Source of the DNA: Cellulomonas composti
Lineage (GTDB): Bacteria > Actinomycetota > Actinomycetes > Actinomycetales > Cellulomonadaceae
Direction: 5' to 3'
DNA length: 64,000 nucleotides
Assembly (NCBI RefSeq): GCF_007990245.1
Contig: NZ_BJWG01000013.1
Coordinates: 60,893-124,892 of the forward strand
In this document: positions 1 through 8,700 of the stretch, one piece after another
Position numbering within the stretch: the first letter of the stretch is position 1
Layout: every line of letters begins with the position of its first letter
The notes under the pieces: generated by a model
Seen by the model: only the letters and a program-made list of their open reading frames with translations
The model's database searches: none
What the model was told of the DNA's origin: nothing
Translations under genes and position numbers: made by a program

Positions 1-379
1 CGCGCCCGTGCCGGCAGCCACCCTCGTCGCGCACGGCCATCCCGTCCGTCGCGGACGCTTGCACGTCATCGCGCTCGACGAGGACTGCGACGCCGCTGCC
101 GTCGTCGCCGCGCTGCGCCCGGGCAACGTCGTCGTACCGCGGATGACGCGCACCGAACGCGCCGTGCACGCGCTGCTCGCGCGCGGCCTGTCGAACGCCG
201 GCATCGCGCGCGAGCTGTCGCTCAGCCCCAAGACCGTCGAGGGAGCCGTGAGCGCCGTCTTCGACAAGCTGGGCCTCGCGCGCGACGACTCCGCCCGCAA
301 CCGCCGCGTCGAGGCAGCGATGCGCTGGGCCCCCGCCCCCCTGCGCCCCACGGAGTCCCGCGTCCGCCGCGTCGTCTGA
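1..379 (+). CDS. LuxR-type HTH regulator, C-terminal part
   Basis: Reads open from the window edge to TGA at 377-379; the GTG at 8 is probably internal, so the gene is treated as 5'-partial. The last ~75 residues hold a LuxR/GerE helix-turn-helix: MTRTERAVHALLARGLSNA, then LSLSPKTVEGAVSAVFDKLG, which has the usual TxxE...GLSN...L.LS..TVE..V..I..KLG pattern. Such domains bind DNA at the C-terminus of response regulators or of large ATP-binding LALs. The upstream piece (residues 1-40) is too short to name the sensor domain. The tail after the HTH is Pro/Arg rich. A GC-rich repetitive spacer follows. Confidence 0.75.
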   Translation, partial: APVPAATLVAHGHPVRRGRLHVIALDEDCDAAAVVAALRPGNVVVPRMTRTERAVHALLARGLSNAGIARELSLSPKTVEGAVSAVFDKLGLARDDSARNRRVEAAMRWAPAPLRPTESRVRRVV

Positions 380-491
380 CCCTCCCCCCGCCCCCCGCGC
401 CGCCCGCGCCGCCCCCGCCGCCCGCGCCGCCCCCGCCTCCCGCGCTGCCCCGCCCCGGCGCTGCCCCGCCCCGGCGCTGCCCCGCCCCGGC

Positions 492-635
492 ATCGACGTG
501 GATGCAGACATGGGTGCAGGGTTCGGCGGGCCTGCCCGCCGGGATCTGCATCGATCTCTGCATCCATCCCGGGCTTGTCCCTGGCGGCGTCGGTCGGCGC
601 GTGATGGGCGGCGGTGGTGCTGCGCGGGTGGCGGG
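492..635 (+). repeat. dispersed hairpin repeat, copy 1 (long form)
   Basis: Core hairpin 500-565: left arm GGATGCAGACATGGGTGCAG, inner palindrome GGCGGGcctgCCCGCC, right arm CTGCATCGATCTCTGCATCC. The flank after it (GGGCTTGTCCCTGG to GGGTGGCGGG) is also repeated at 741-885. Same family as 53742-54610 and 63848-63913. Confidence 0.8.
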
Positions 636-740
636 CCGTGGCCCGGTCTGTCCAGGTGTCCCCACCCGAGGCGGCCTGCCCGCTCCGCGCCGCTCCGCTC
701 CCTCCGCCCCTCCGCCCCCTCAGCTCCCTCCGCCCCCGGT

Positions 741-885
741 ATCGACGTGGATGCAGGCATGGGTGCAGGGTTCGGCGGGCCCACCCGCCGGGACCTGCAT
801 CGATCTCTGCACCCATCCTGGGCTTGTCCCTGGGCGCCGTCGGCCGGCGCGTGATGGGCGGCGGTGGTGCTGCGCGGGTGGCGGG
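741..885 (+). repeat. dispersed hairpin repeat, copy 2 (long form)
   Basis: Second copy of the 492-635 unit in the same orientation, roughly 90 percent identical by eye. The hairpin is at about 749-814 with inner palindrome GGCGGGcccaCCCGCC. Differences between the arms are partly compensatory, as expected if the fold matters, though too few are visible to be sure. Confidence 0.8.
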
Positions 886-974
886 GGTGGGCGGGTGTGC
901 GCGTGGGTGCTTGCAGAGGGCAGGATGGCGGCGACATGGTCGAGGAGCGGTGCGAGCGGGGACGAGGGCGGTAG

Positions 975-2027
975 ATGGCGGGCGGTCTGGCGGCGCTCCT
1001 GGACGACATCGCAGCGCTGGCGAAGCTCGCGGCGGCCTCGGTCGACGACGTCGGCGCGGCCGCCGGGCGAGCGAGCGTGAAGGCGGCCGGGGTCGTCGTC
1101 GACGACACCGCGGTCACCCCGCGCTACGTGGAGGGCGTGACGCCCGCACGTGAGCTGCCGATCATCTGGAAGATCGCGCGGGGCTCGCTGCGCAACAAGC
1201 TGCTGTTCATCCTGCCCGGCGCGCTGCTGCTCAGTCAGTTCCTGCCGTGGCTGCTCACGCCGATCCTCATGGTGGGCGGTACCTACCTCGCGTTCGAGGG
1301 TGCCGAGAAGCTGTGGGAGGCGATCTCCGGCGGGCACCACGACGAGCCGGTCGTGGCGCGCGAGGCGGCCGAGGAAGCCGCAGCGGCTGCGGACGCCGCT
1401 GCCGCGCCGGTTGAGAGTGCCGAGCCGCTCGAGAGTGCCGACCCGGTGGAGAGTGCTGAGCCGGTCGAGAGTGCGACGCAGGTCGAGACGCGCATGGTGA
1501 GCAGCGCGATCCGCACGGACTTCATCCTGTCGGCCGAGATCATGGTCATCGCGCTCAACGAGGTGGCCGACGAGCCGCTCGTGTCGCGCGCGATCATCCT
1601 CGCGGTCGTCGCGCTCGTGATCACCGCGCTGGTCTACGGCGTCGTGGCGCTCATCGTGAAGATGGACGACATCGGCCTGCGCCTCGCCCGCACCAGCCAC
1701 GGAGCCACCGCCGCGACGGGCCGCGCCCTCGTGAACGCGATGCCGCGGGTGCTCGCGGTGCTGTCCACGGTCGGCATCGTCGCGATGCTGTGGGTGGGCG
1801 GGCACATCCTGCTGGCCGGGCTCGACGAGCTCGGCTGGCACGCTCCCTTCGACGTGGTGCACCACCTCGAGCACGCCGTGCACGACGTCGCCGTGATCGG
1901 CCCGTTCCTCTCCTGGCTCGTCGGGACGCTGGCCTCGGCCGTCGTCGGTCTCGTCGTGGGCGCCGTCGTCGTCGCGGTCCTGCACGTGCTGCCGAGGCGA
2001 CGCCGATCCGCGGGCGCGGGGCACTGA
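975..2027 (+). CDS. DUF808 family integral membrane protein
   Basis: 350 aa. The N-terminus (MAGGLAALLDDIAALAKLAA, then SVDDVGAAAGRASVKAAGVV and the VTP..ELPIIWKIARGSLRNK stretch) is the DUF808/YedI signature. Four hydrophobic segments lie at about 75-106, 205-230, 258-283 and 306-338. Members are inner-membrane proteins without an established activity. Residues ~145-175 form an acidic loop built from an 18-bp DNA repeat (VESAEP/LESADP-like units, 1408-1490), absent from typical members and probably a lineage-specific expansion. Starts at ATG 975, which follows a purine-rich GAGGGCGG. No functional link to the following giant genes is evident. Confidence 0.85.
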   Translation: MAGGLAALLDDIAALAKLAAASVDDVGAAAGRASVKAAGVVVDDTAVTPRYVEGVTPARELPIIWKIARGSLRNKLLFILPGALLLSQFLPWLLTPILMVGGTYLAFEGAEKLWEAISGGHHDEPVVAREAAEEAAAAADAAAAPVESAEPLESADPVESAEPVESATQVETRMVSSAIRTDFILSAEIMVIALNEVADEPLVSRAIILAVVALVITALVYGVVALIVKMDDIGLRLARTSHGATAATGRALVNAMPRVLAVLSTVGIVAMLWVGGHILLAGLDELGWHAPFDVVHHLEHAVHDVAVIGPFLSWLVGTLASAVVGLVVGAVVVAVLHVLPRRRRSAGAGH

Positions 2028-2055
2028 CCTCCGCGGGCGAGATCTTCCGGTTTCA

Positions 2056-2069
2056 CCGGGTTTTCCCGG
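2056..2069 (+). terminator. short hairpin after DUF808 gene
   Basis: CCGGG-TTTT-CCCGG lies 29 bases after the DUF808 stop. The 5-bp stem has no clear U-tract, so this is only a weak terminator candidate. Confidence 0.3.
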
Positions 2070-2107
2070 CTGTGGGGTACGCGCGACGGTCGTAGCGTCA
2101 CTCGTAC

Positions 2108-2125
2108 GTGTGACGGCCGTCACAC
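2108..2125. promoter_or_regulatory. CRP/GlxR-type operator palindrome
   Basis: GTGTGACGGCCGTCACAC is a perfect 18-bp palindrome and matches the CRP-family consensus TGTGA-N6-TCACA exactly. It ends 19 bases before the GTG start at 2145, just upstream of the Shine-Dalgarno AGGGGG (2133-2138). This proximity to the start favours repression, or a promoter very close to the gene. The controlled unit would be the giant gene pair. Confidence 0.7.
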
Positions 2126-2144
2126 CCGCAGTCAGGGGGTCATC

Positions 2145-5100
2145 GTGCCTGCACGCCCGCTCGCGGACGAGATCGACGTCCGGCTCCTGCGCGCCGACGA
2201 CCTGGTCGTCGCGCGCATCACCGCACCCGGCTGCCGCCTCGACGAGACCGCCGCCGGGACGATGCTCGTCGCCGCGGGAACCGGCGCGACGCTCGTCGTG
2301 CACCTGCCGCCGCAGCACGTGGGCGAGCAGGCGGTGCCGGAGTCCGACCCCGAGAACACGGCGCGCGTCATGGGCCACCGGATCGCCGAGCCGTCGCGCC
2401 TCGTGCTCGAGGTGCCGCAGGGCACGTCGATCCCGTTCACGCTCAGCGGGATCCTCGGCGCGATCCCGACGCTGCGGCTCAAGGTAGCGCCGCTCGCCAC
2501 ACCGGCGCCCGTGATCATCACGCCGCTGCCGGGTCCGCCGTTCGTCTTCGAGGGCGCGCGCGCCGCGGTCGCGGACGCCGGCTCGCTCGCCGACCTCGTG
2601 CTCGGCGACCGCTCCGCCGCGCACGCCTCGACCCGCCTCGATGCGCCCGCGGCTCGCGTGCTGCAGCACGCGCAGGCCGTCCGCACGGTGCGCGGCACGC
2701 TGCGCGGGGTGGTCAGTGACGCCGAGCTCGGGGCGATCCTCGACGCCGCCCGGGTCGCGGAACCGCGTCCGTCGCCGATCGCCGCGCCGCCGCCGGTGAT
2801 CGTCGTGCCGCAGCCCGGACCGCCCGTCGTCGTCGTGCCGCGCACCCAGGTCCCGCGGGCCCCCCGTGACGACGAGACGTCGATCGAGGCGCCCTACCGG
2901 CTGACGATCTCGCCCTCGGCGCGAGGCGCGTTCCTGCACCCGACCGAGCCGGTGCGCGACACCGCCGACGGCACGCGCGTCGAGCTGTTCCGCACTCACC
3001 TCAGCGTGCGCGTCGAGGACTCGTCGGGCGCGTTCGTCGGGCACGACGAGGCGAACGAGTCCCAGCGGATCGTCCGCGCGATCTGGACGCGGGACCTCAC
3101 GCCGGCCGACGCGGGCGCGCTGACCGATCCGCCGGCGATCGCGCCGCAGTCGCTCAAGCCCCCGCACCGCCGGGCCGTCGTGCGGCAGTCCGCCGACGTG
3201 CGCTTGCCGAAGGCGCCCGTGCCGATCCCGGTCAAGCGCCTGGCGCTGTCGAGCCTGGGTGCGTGGATCGACTGGACCGGCACCTGGGTCGAGGCCGACA
3301 TCGCGAACCCGCCGTCGGGCACGGCGATGGTCACGCTGTACAAGCACCAGGCCGTGATGGGGCGCGACACCTACGTCCGCGTCGAGGAACCCGGGTTCCT
3401 GTTCCCGTTCGGCCACAAGTGCGTGTGGGTCACGGTCACTGAGCGCAAGATCAAGAGCCGCGGACCTTCGACCGCGTTCCTCTGGCAGCGCCAGTTCATC
3501 ATCGTGCGGCAGCCGACCCGCCTGTTCGGCGGGCACGACAGCCCGCTCGCGCAGGTCACGCTCGAGCCGATCGTCACGCCGAACCTCGACGACCCGGGCC
3601 CGCTGACCAAGCCGTTCGTACCGAAGCGGGACGGTCAGAACTTCGCGTTCACGCTCGTCACCACGGACCGGGCGGGCAAGGTATCGACGTACTCAGCCCC
3701 GTTGACGTTCGTCCCGTCCGCGATCCTGTCGAGCCCGACGATCCAGGCCGACGCCGAGACCGCCTACGCCCCCGTGCGCACCATCGACGCGCGCGGGCAG
3801 AACGTCTCGCTCGCCGTCGAGGCGACGCCCGGCGACACCGCGCTCGACCTCAACGAGCTCGAGTTCACCGCGACCGTGCAGGCCGCTCAGTTCACGTCGC
3901 AGCCGCGGCTCGTGCAGGTCAACGCCGTGGTCCCGTCGATGCGGCACCTCGCGCCGTCGGCCCCGGGCGTCGACCTCGTGTACTCGCCGCAGTTCCTCTC
4001 GTCGGGCGACGACGGGTTCGACGGCGCCAACGGCGGGCAGGTGTTCCTCGCACTCGCCGGGCCGCCGCCGGCGGTCGACTTCTCCGGCGGGTCGGACCGC
4101 TCCGGCGGGTTCCTCGCGCCGAACCTCGTCGTGCGCGGCCTCTCGCGCTCGCTCGGGGCGGTCGGCGAGGACGGCTCGTCGCCCGGGTCCGGTCTCAAGG
4201 AAGGCAAGTTCGACCCCGAGAAGTTCCTCGACGACGCGTTCCCGAAGCTGTTCGGCCTGTTCAGCCTGCTCGACATCCTCGAGGCGATCGGCCTCGGGCT
4301 CGACGACGCCCCGGACTTCGTCACCGAGGCGCTCGACACCGTCAGCCAGATCGTGTCGGCCGCGGACCGGCTGCGCCAGGCGGCCGAGCAGTCCGGCCCA
4401 CGCATGGCCAAGGAGCTCGCGGGTGCCGCGCACGACGGCGCCGCCGGCGCGATCGAGGCGGCCAAGAACGCGCTCGAAGCGGCCGTGACGCCGCTGGTCA
4501 CCGCGCTGACGCACCTCGTCGACACCGTCGAGGCGCTGCCCGACGCGCCCGACGTCCCGACGGCGATCACGTCGGTCACCACCGCGCTCACGCAGGTCGC
4601 GGACGCGGTCGACGACCTGCTGACAGCGATCGGCGCACCGCAGATCCCCGCCGTCGTCCGCGCCGAGCTGGAGCGCCCGGCGAAGGTCCTCAAGTCGCTC
4701 GAGGCCGCCGCGGACACGCTCCAGGCGCTGCAGGCGTTCGCCGAGAGCCTGCTGTCGCCCGATGTCGGTGTCACGGCCCGCTTCGAGTGGCGGCCGCAGA
4801 TCGCGTCGTGGCCCTCCGAGGCCAAGCCGGTGCTCAAGATCAACGACAAGCGCGGGCTGCGCCTGGCGATCGAGGTCCGCGCGAGCGCCGACTCGACACC
4901 GAGTGTCGACATCGCCGCCGAGTTCGCCGACTTCGCGCTGGTCCTGCTGCCGGGCGCCCCGCTGATGGGGCTGACGTTCCAGCGCATCGGGTTCCGGGCG
5001 TCGTCGGCCGGCAAGGTCGAGGTCGACGTCGTGTTCGGCGGCATCGAGTTCCTCGGCTGCCTCGAGTTCATCGAGACGCTGCGCCGGATGATCCCGTTCG

Positions 5101-5780
5101 ACGGGTTCGCCGACCCGCCGTACGTCGACGTCTCGCCCGAGGGAGTGACGGCCGGCTTCGACGTCGCGTTGCCGAGCGTCGCGATCGGCGTGTTCGCGCT
5201 CGAGAACATCTCGCTCGGTGCCGACGCGCGCGTCCCGTTCCTGGGTGACGCCGTCACGGTCGGCTTCCACTTCTGCTCCAAGGACTCGCCGTTCCGGCTG
5301 ACGGTGATGTGCATCGGCGGCGGCGGCTGGGTCGAGCTGCGGGTCTCGCCCAAGGGCATGGTGCTGCTCGAGGTCGGCCTCGAGGCGACCGCGTGCCTGT
5401 CCATCGACCTCGGCGTCGCGTCCGGCTCCGTCTCGATCGCCGTCGGCGTGTACATCCGGATGGAGGCCGAGAAGGGCCTGCTCACCGCGTACTTCCGCAT
5501 CCGCGGCGAGGTCGACGTCCTCGGCCTCATCTCGGCGTCCATCACGCTCGAGCTGTCCCTGACGTACCACTTCGAGACGGGCAAGCTCGTCGGGAAGGCC
5601 TCCCTCGTCGTCGAGGTCGAGGTGCTGTTCTTCTCCGCCTCGGTGGAGATCACGGTCGAGAAGAAGCTCGCCGGCTCCAAGGGTGACCCGACGCTCAAGG
5701 ACGTCCTGCCACCCGCACCCGACGGCACGAACGCCGACTGGTCCGCCTACTGCGAGGCGTTCGCGCCTCTGCCCGCCTGA
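2145..5780 (+). CDS. giant protein of unknown function, first of a pair (1211 aa)
   Basis: I do not recognise a named family. The GTG start has AGGGGG 7 bases upstream. There is no signal peptide or membrane segment, so a soluble protein of ~125 kDa is expected. Visible layout: a β-rich N-terminal part (1-130); a Pro-rich linker in which a PLPGPP/PQPGPP motif occurs twice (~120-240); a second β-rich region (~245-530) with many aromatic and VRVEEPGFLFPFGH-type strands; a helical, Ala/Leu-rich region (~690-870) able to form coiled coils; and a C-terminal region (~875-1180) of regularly alternating hydrophobic/polar strands (VEVEVLFFSASVEITVEK type). The gene is followed after 9 bases by a second giant gene with its own GGAG site, so the two are surely co-expressed. 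Full-length, intact and with host-like GC, so not a decaying gene. Surface assembly, tail-fibre-like or lipid-shuttling roles are guesses only. Confidence 0.8.
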   Translation: MPARPLADEIDVRLLRADDLVVARITAPGCRLDETAAGTMLVAAGTGATLVVHLPPQHVGEQAVPESDPENTARVMGHRIAEPSRLVLEVPQGTSIPFTLSGILGAIPTLRLKVAPLATPAPVIITPLPGPPFVFEGARAAVADAGSLADLVLGDRSAAHASTRLDAPAARVLQHAQAVRTVRGTLRGVVSDAELGAILDAARVAEPRPSPIAAPPPVIVVPQPGPPVVVVPRTQVPRAPRDDETSIEAPYRLTISPSARGAFLHPTEPVRDTADGTRVELFRTHLSVRVEDSSGAFVGHDEANESQRIVRAIWTRDLTPADAGALTDPPAIAPQSLKPPHRRAVVRQSADVRLPKAPVPIPVKRLALSSLGAWIDWTGTWVEADIANPPSGTAMVTLYKHQAVMGRDTYVRVEEPGFLFPFGHKCVWVTVTERKIKSRGPSTAFLWQRQFIIVRQPTRLFGGHDSPLAQVTLEPIVTPNLDDPGPLTKPFVPKRDGQNFAFTLVTTDRAGKVSTYSAPLTFVPSAILSSPTIQADAETAYAPVRTIDARGQNVSLAVEATPGDTALDLNELEFTATVQAAQFTSQPRLVQVNAVVPSMRHLAPSAPGVDLVYSPQFLSSGDDGFDGANGGQVFLALAGPPPAVDFSGGSDRSGGFLAPNLVVRGLSRSLGAVGEDGSSPGSGLKEGKFDPEKFLDDAFPKLFGLFSLLDILEAIGLGLDDAPDFVTEALDTVSQIVSAADRLRQAAEQSGPRMAKELAGAAHDGAAGAIEAAKNALEAAVTPLVTALTHLVDTVEALPDAPDVPTAITSVTTALTQVADAVDDLLTAIGAPQIPAVVRAELERPAKVLKSLEAAADTLQALQAFAESLLSPDVGVTARFEWRPQIASWPSEAKPVLKINDKRGLRLAIEVRASADSTPSVDIAAEFADFALVLLPGAPLMGLTFQRIGFRASSAGKVEVDVVFGGIEFLGCLEFIETLRRMIPFDGFADPPYVDVSPEGVTAGFDVALPSVAIGVFALENISLGADARVPFLGDAVTVGFHFCSKDSPFRLTVMCIGGGGWVELRVSPKGMVLLEVGLEATACLSIDLGVASGSVSIAVGVYIRMEAEKGLLTAYFRIRGEVDVLGLISASITLELSLTYHFETGKLVGKASLVVEVEVLFFSASVEITVEKKLAGSKGDPTLKDVLPPAPDGTNADWSAYCEAFAPLPA

Positions 5781-5789
5781 GGAGCCGAC

Positions 5790-8700
5790 GTGCCCACGAC
5801 CCGCGTCCTGATGACGGCACTGCCGCACACGCTCTCCGCGGCGGCGCCCGTGCACCTCACGGCCTACGTCACGCACAAGCTCGAGACCGCGACCGACACC
5901 ACGCTCGCCAAGTTCCCGCCCGCCCGCCACTGGACCGCGACGCTGCGCGACGGCACGCTCGAGCTGCTCACCGACGCCGTACCTGACCCGATCCCGTTGA
6001 CGGTGGTGTCCGTGCCCGACGACGCCGCGTGGGTGGCCGTGTTCCCGCCGAAGACCCGGGTGACCGGGTACCCGGCGCCGGACGTCTCGGGCGCGCAGTG
6101 GAACAGCTACCCCGCGCACCGGCTGCCCGACCACGCGATCGACCTGCACCTGATGTCGCTCGTCGCGAACCCGACGACCCGCCCGCCCGTGCTGACGAGC
6201 CCCGTGGTCAAGAGCTTCCTCGGGATCCTCGGGCAGACCTCCCGGTCGTACGGCCAGCTCCTCGAGCTTGCTGCGCAGCACGAAGGCCGCCGCGCACAGC
6301 TGCTCGCGCGACGCTCGTCGGAGGCGGCCAGCACGCTCGGCATCAGCAAGGGCCGCGAGGGCTACCAGACCCGCATCGAGCCCACCCGTTCCGCGATCGA
6401 GCTGCTCCTCGACGACGAAGGCGTCGACGAGCGCACGACGAAGCTGCTCGACGGCGCCCTGGGCGTCGACAACTCCGGCAACCCCGCGCTGCAGATGCTC
6501 GCGGACGCGCACGCCACCCGCCGTTACTACGACCGGCCGGAGGAGCAGACCCCGTACCGCAAGCACCCCAAGAACGGCGCGACCCTGCCCCGGCCGACGA
6601 AGCCGTCGCCGGACTTCCACCAGCGCGCCGCGCACCTGGCCGACACCCCGGCCGTCCTGCGACCGCTGGGCCTGGCCGTCGACCTGCGCATCGAGGACGC
6701 CGACGCGCGGGCGGCGCTCGCGAAGGCCCGTTGGGTCGCCGTGCGGTTCACCCCGGCGGCCGGCGTCAAGCTGACCCGCGTCGCGCCGCCGCGCACCCGG
6801 GTCGTCGTGAGCGGGGACCGGTTCGACGCGGTCTCGTCGGACGCGTGGGTGGGCGGCGCCGTGCCGCTGGGCGACGACGGGTACGTGGTGCTCGACCTCG
6901 ACCCGGACGCGAGCGGCCTCAAGCTCGACCAGCACCTGCGCTCGTACCTGCAGCTCGCGGCGAGTGAGACGAACGGCGACACGACGACGTCGGCGCCCGG
7001 CACGCTGCGCACCAGCGGGTTCGCGATCGCCCGGACCGACCGTGTCGACGCGACGCGCGAGCGTGTCCAGCGTTCCGAGGACATGACGAGCCCCGACGAC
7101 GCGCCCGGCGTGGCCGGCCCGCTCCTCACCTACGACGACCTGGTGCGTGGCATGCGGCTCGAGGTGTGGGACGACCGCAGCGGCACGTGGCACAGCCTGC
7201 ACGAGAGGCGGGTCGACGTCACCGCGGACCCGCACGACGGCACCGGCCCGCACCCCGTGCTCACGGACGCTCCGGACGTCGGCTACCTGCAGCTCTCGGG
7301 CCTGAACCGCGTGCCGGGCAATCCCGCCAACCCCTACTACCTGCACGAGGTCGTCGCCGGCTGGGACGGCTGGAGCCTGTCCGCGCCGCGGCCTGGGCGC
7401 GTGATCGTCGACGAGCAGCACCCGCCGACACCCACGCCCGAGGACGCCGAGGTCTCCGGCGTGCACGTGACCACGCGCGCGCAGCCCGGTTCGCTGCCCC
7501 GGCTGCGGTGGGGGACCTCCTACTCGTTCCGCCTGGTCGGGGTGGACCTCGCGGGCGACTCGGTGCCCCGCGTCACGACCCTCTCGCCCGCGCCCGCCCC
7601 GGCTGCGTCCCCGGCGGCGGTCGCCGCGGCCACCGCGCACCTGGCTCACCTGGCCGACGTGTACCGCAGGCGGGACGAGAACGGCCTGCTGGCCGCCGTG
7701 CGCGCCGACGTCCTGGCGGCACTGCCCACGTTCGACGACGGTGCGGACGGACCGCCGGCACCGGGGCGCGACGAGAGCGCCACCGCGGCGGCCGATGCCG
7801 CGTGGCTCACCCGCGCCGCGCAGCGGGTCTCCGACGCGACGCCGGCCGCGGCGACCCGCGAGCAGCTCGCGGCGGCCGTACCGAAGGCGTTCCGCACCGG
7901 CGACGTCACGCTCGACGCCGCGGTCGGGGCCCGCCTCACGTCGGCCGCGCTGCGCTCGGCGACCCTGCTGCGCACGGCAGCCGCGAAGTCCGGCCCGGGC
8001 GTGACCGAACCCGTCACGGTGCTCGCCGGGGAGCAGGCCGCGGCCGCCTTCCGCCGCGTCGCCGCCGCGTCGCGCACGCTCGCCGAGGGCGCCTCCTCGT
8101 GGCGCGTGCGCCCGCAGCTCGCGATCGACCCCGCCGCGTTCGCCGACCTCGCGGCCGTCCCCGACCTCGCGGTGCCCGGCGACGTGCGGGCGGGAGCGCG
8201 ACCGATCGTGACCGCGCCGCGCCCCTACCTGCGCTGGACGCCGGTGCCGCCGCCCGCCCTCGTCGCCCGCGACACGCTCGGCACCGGCGAGCAGCTCTCC
8301 CGGCTCGTCGTGCGGACCGGCCTGCCGAACGGACACCCCGACGGCGCCAAGACGAGCGAGCGCCACGTCCTGCCGCCCAAGGCGACCCAGCTCGAGGCCG
8401 AGACGGATGCCCGGTTCGACGCCGCGATCGGCTCGACGAGCGCCGCCGCGCAGAAGAAGCAGTACGCGATCGCGCTCGCCGAGCGCGGCACGCTCCTCGA
8501 CAAGCGGCGACCCAGCCTCACCAACGCCAACGGCAGCCACCAGCAGCCGGGGATCGCGTTGCGCTCGCGGCCGGGCGCCAACCCCGACACCGCCGTCACG
8601 CTCGACGACATCGCCGCGCAGCGGGACACGCCGCTCGGTGAGGGTCAGTACGTCGTGCACGACACCGACCTGCTCACGCTCCCGTACCTGCCCGACCCGC

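Larger units (their letters stand above)
380..974. other. repeat-filled intergenic spacer
   Basis: There is no credible gene here; the several ORFs in all frames are low-complexity by-products of the repeats. Positions 380-496 are C-rich, including about three copies of a 16-bp unit CCCCGCCCCGGCGCTG (roughly 447-496). It also holds a 144-bp imperfect direct repeat (492-635 and 741-885), each copy with one hairpin of the dispersed palindrome family described separately. The last ~85 bases lead into the DUF808 gene. Confidence 0.7.
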
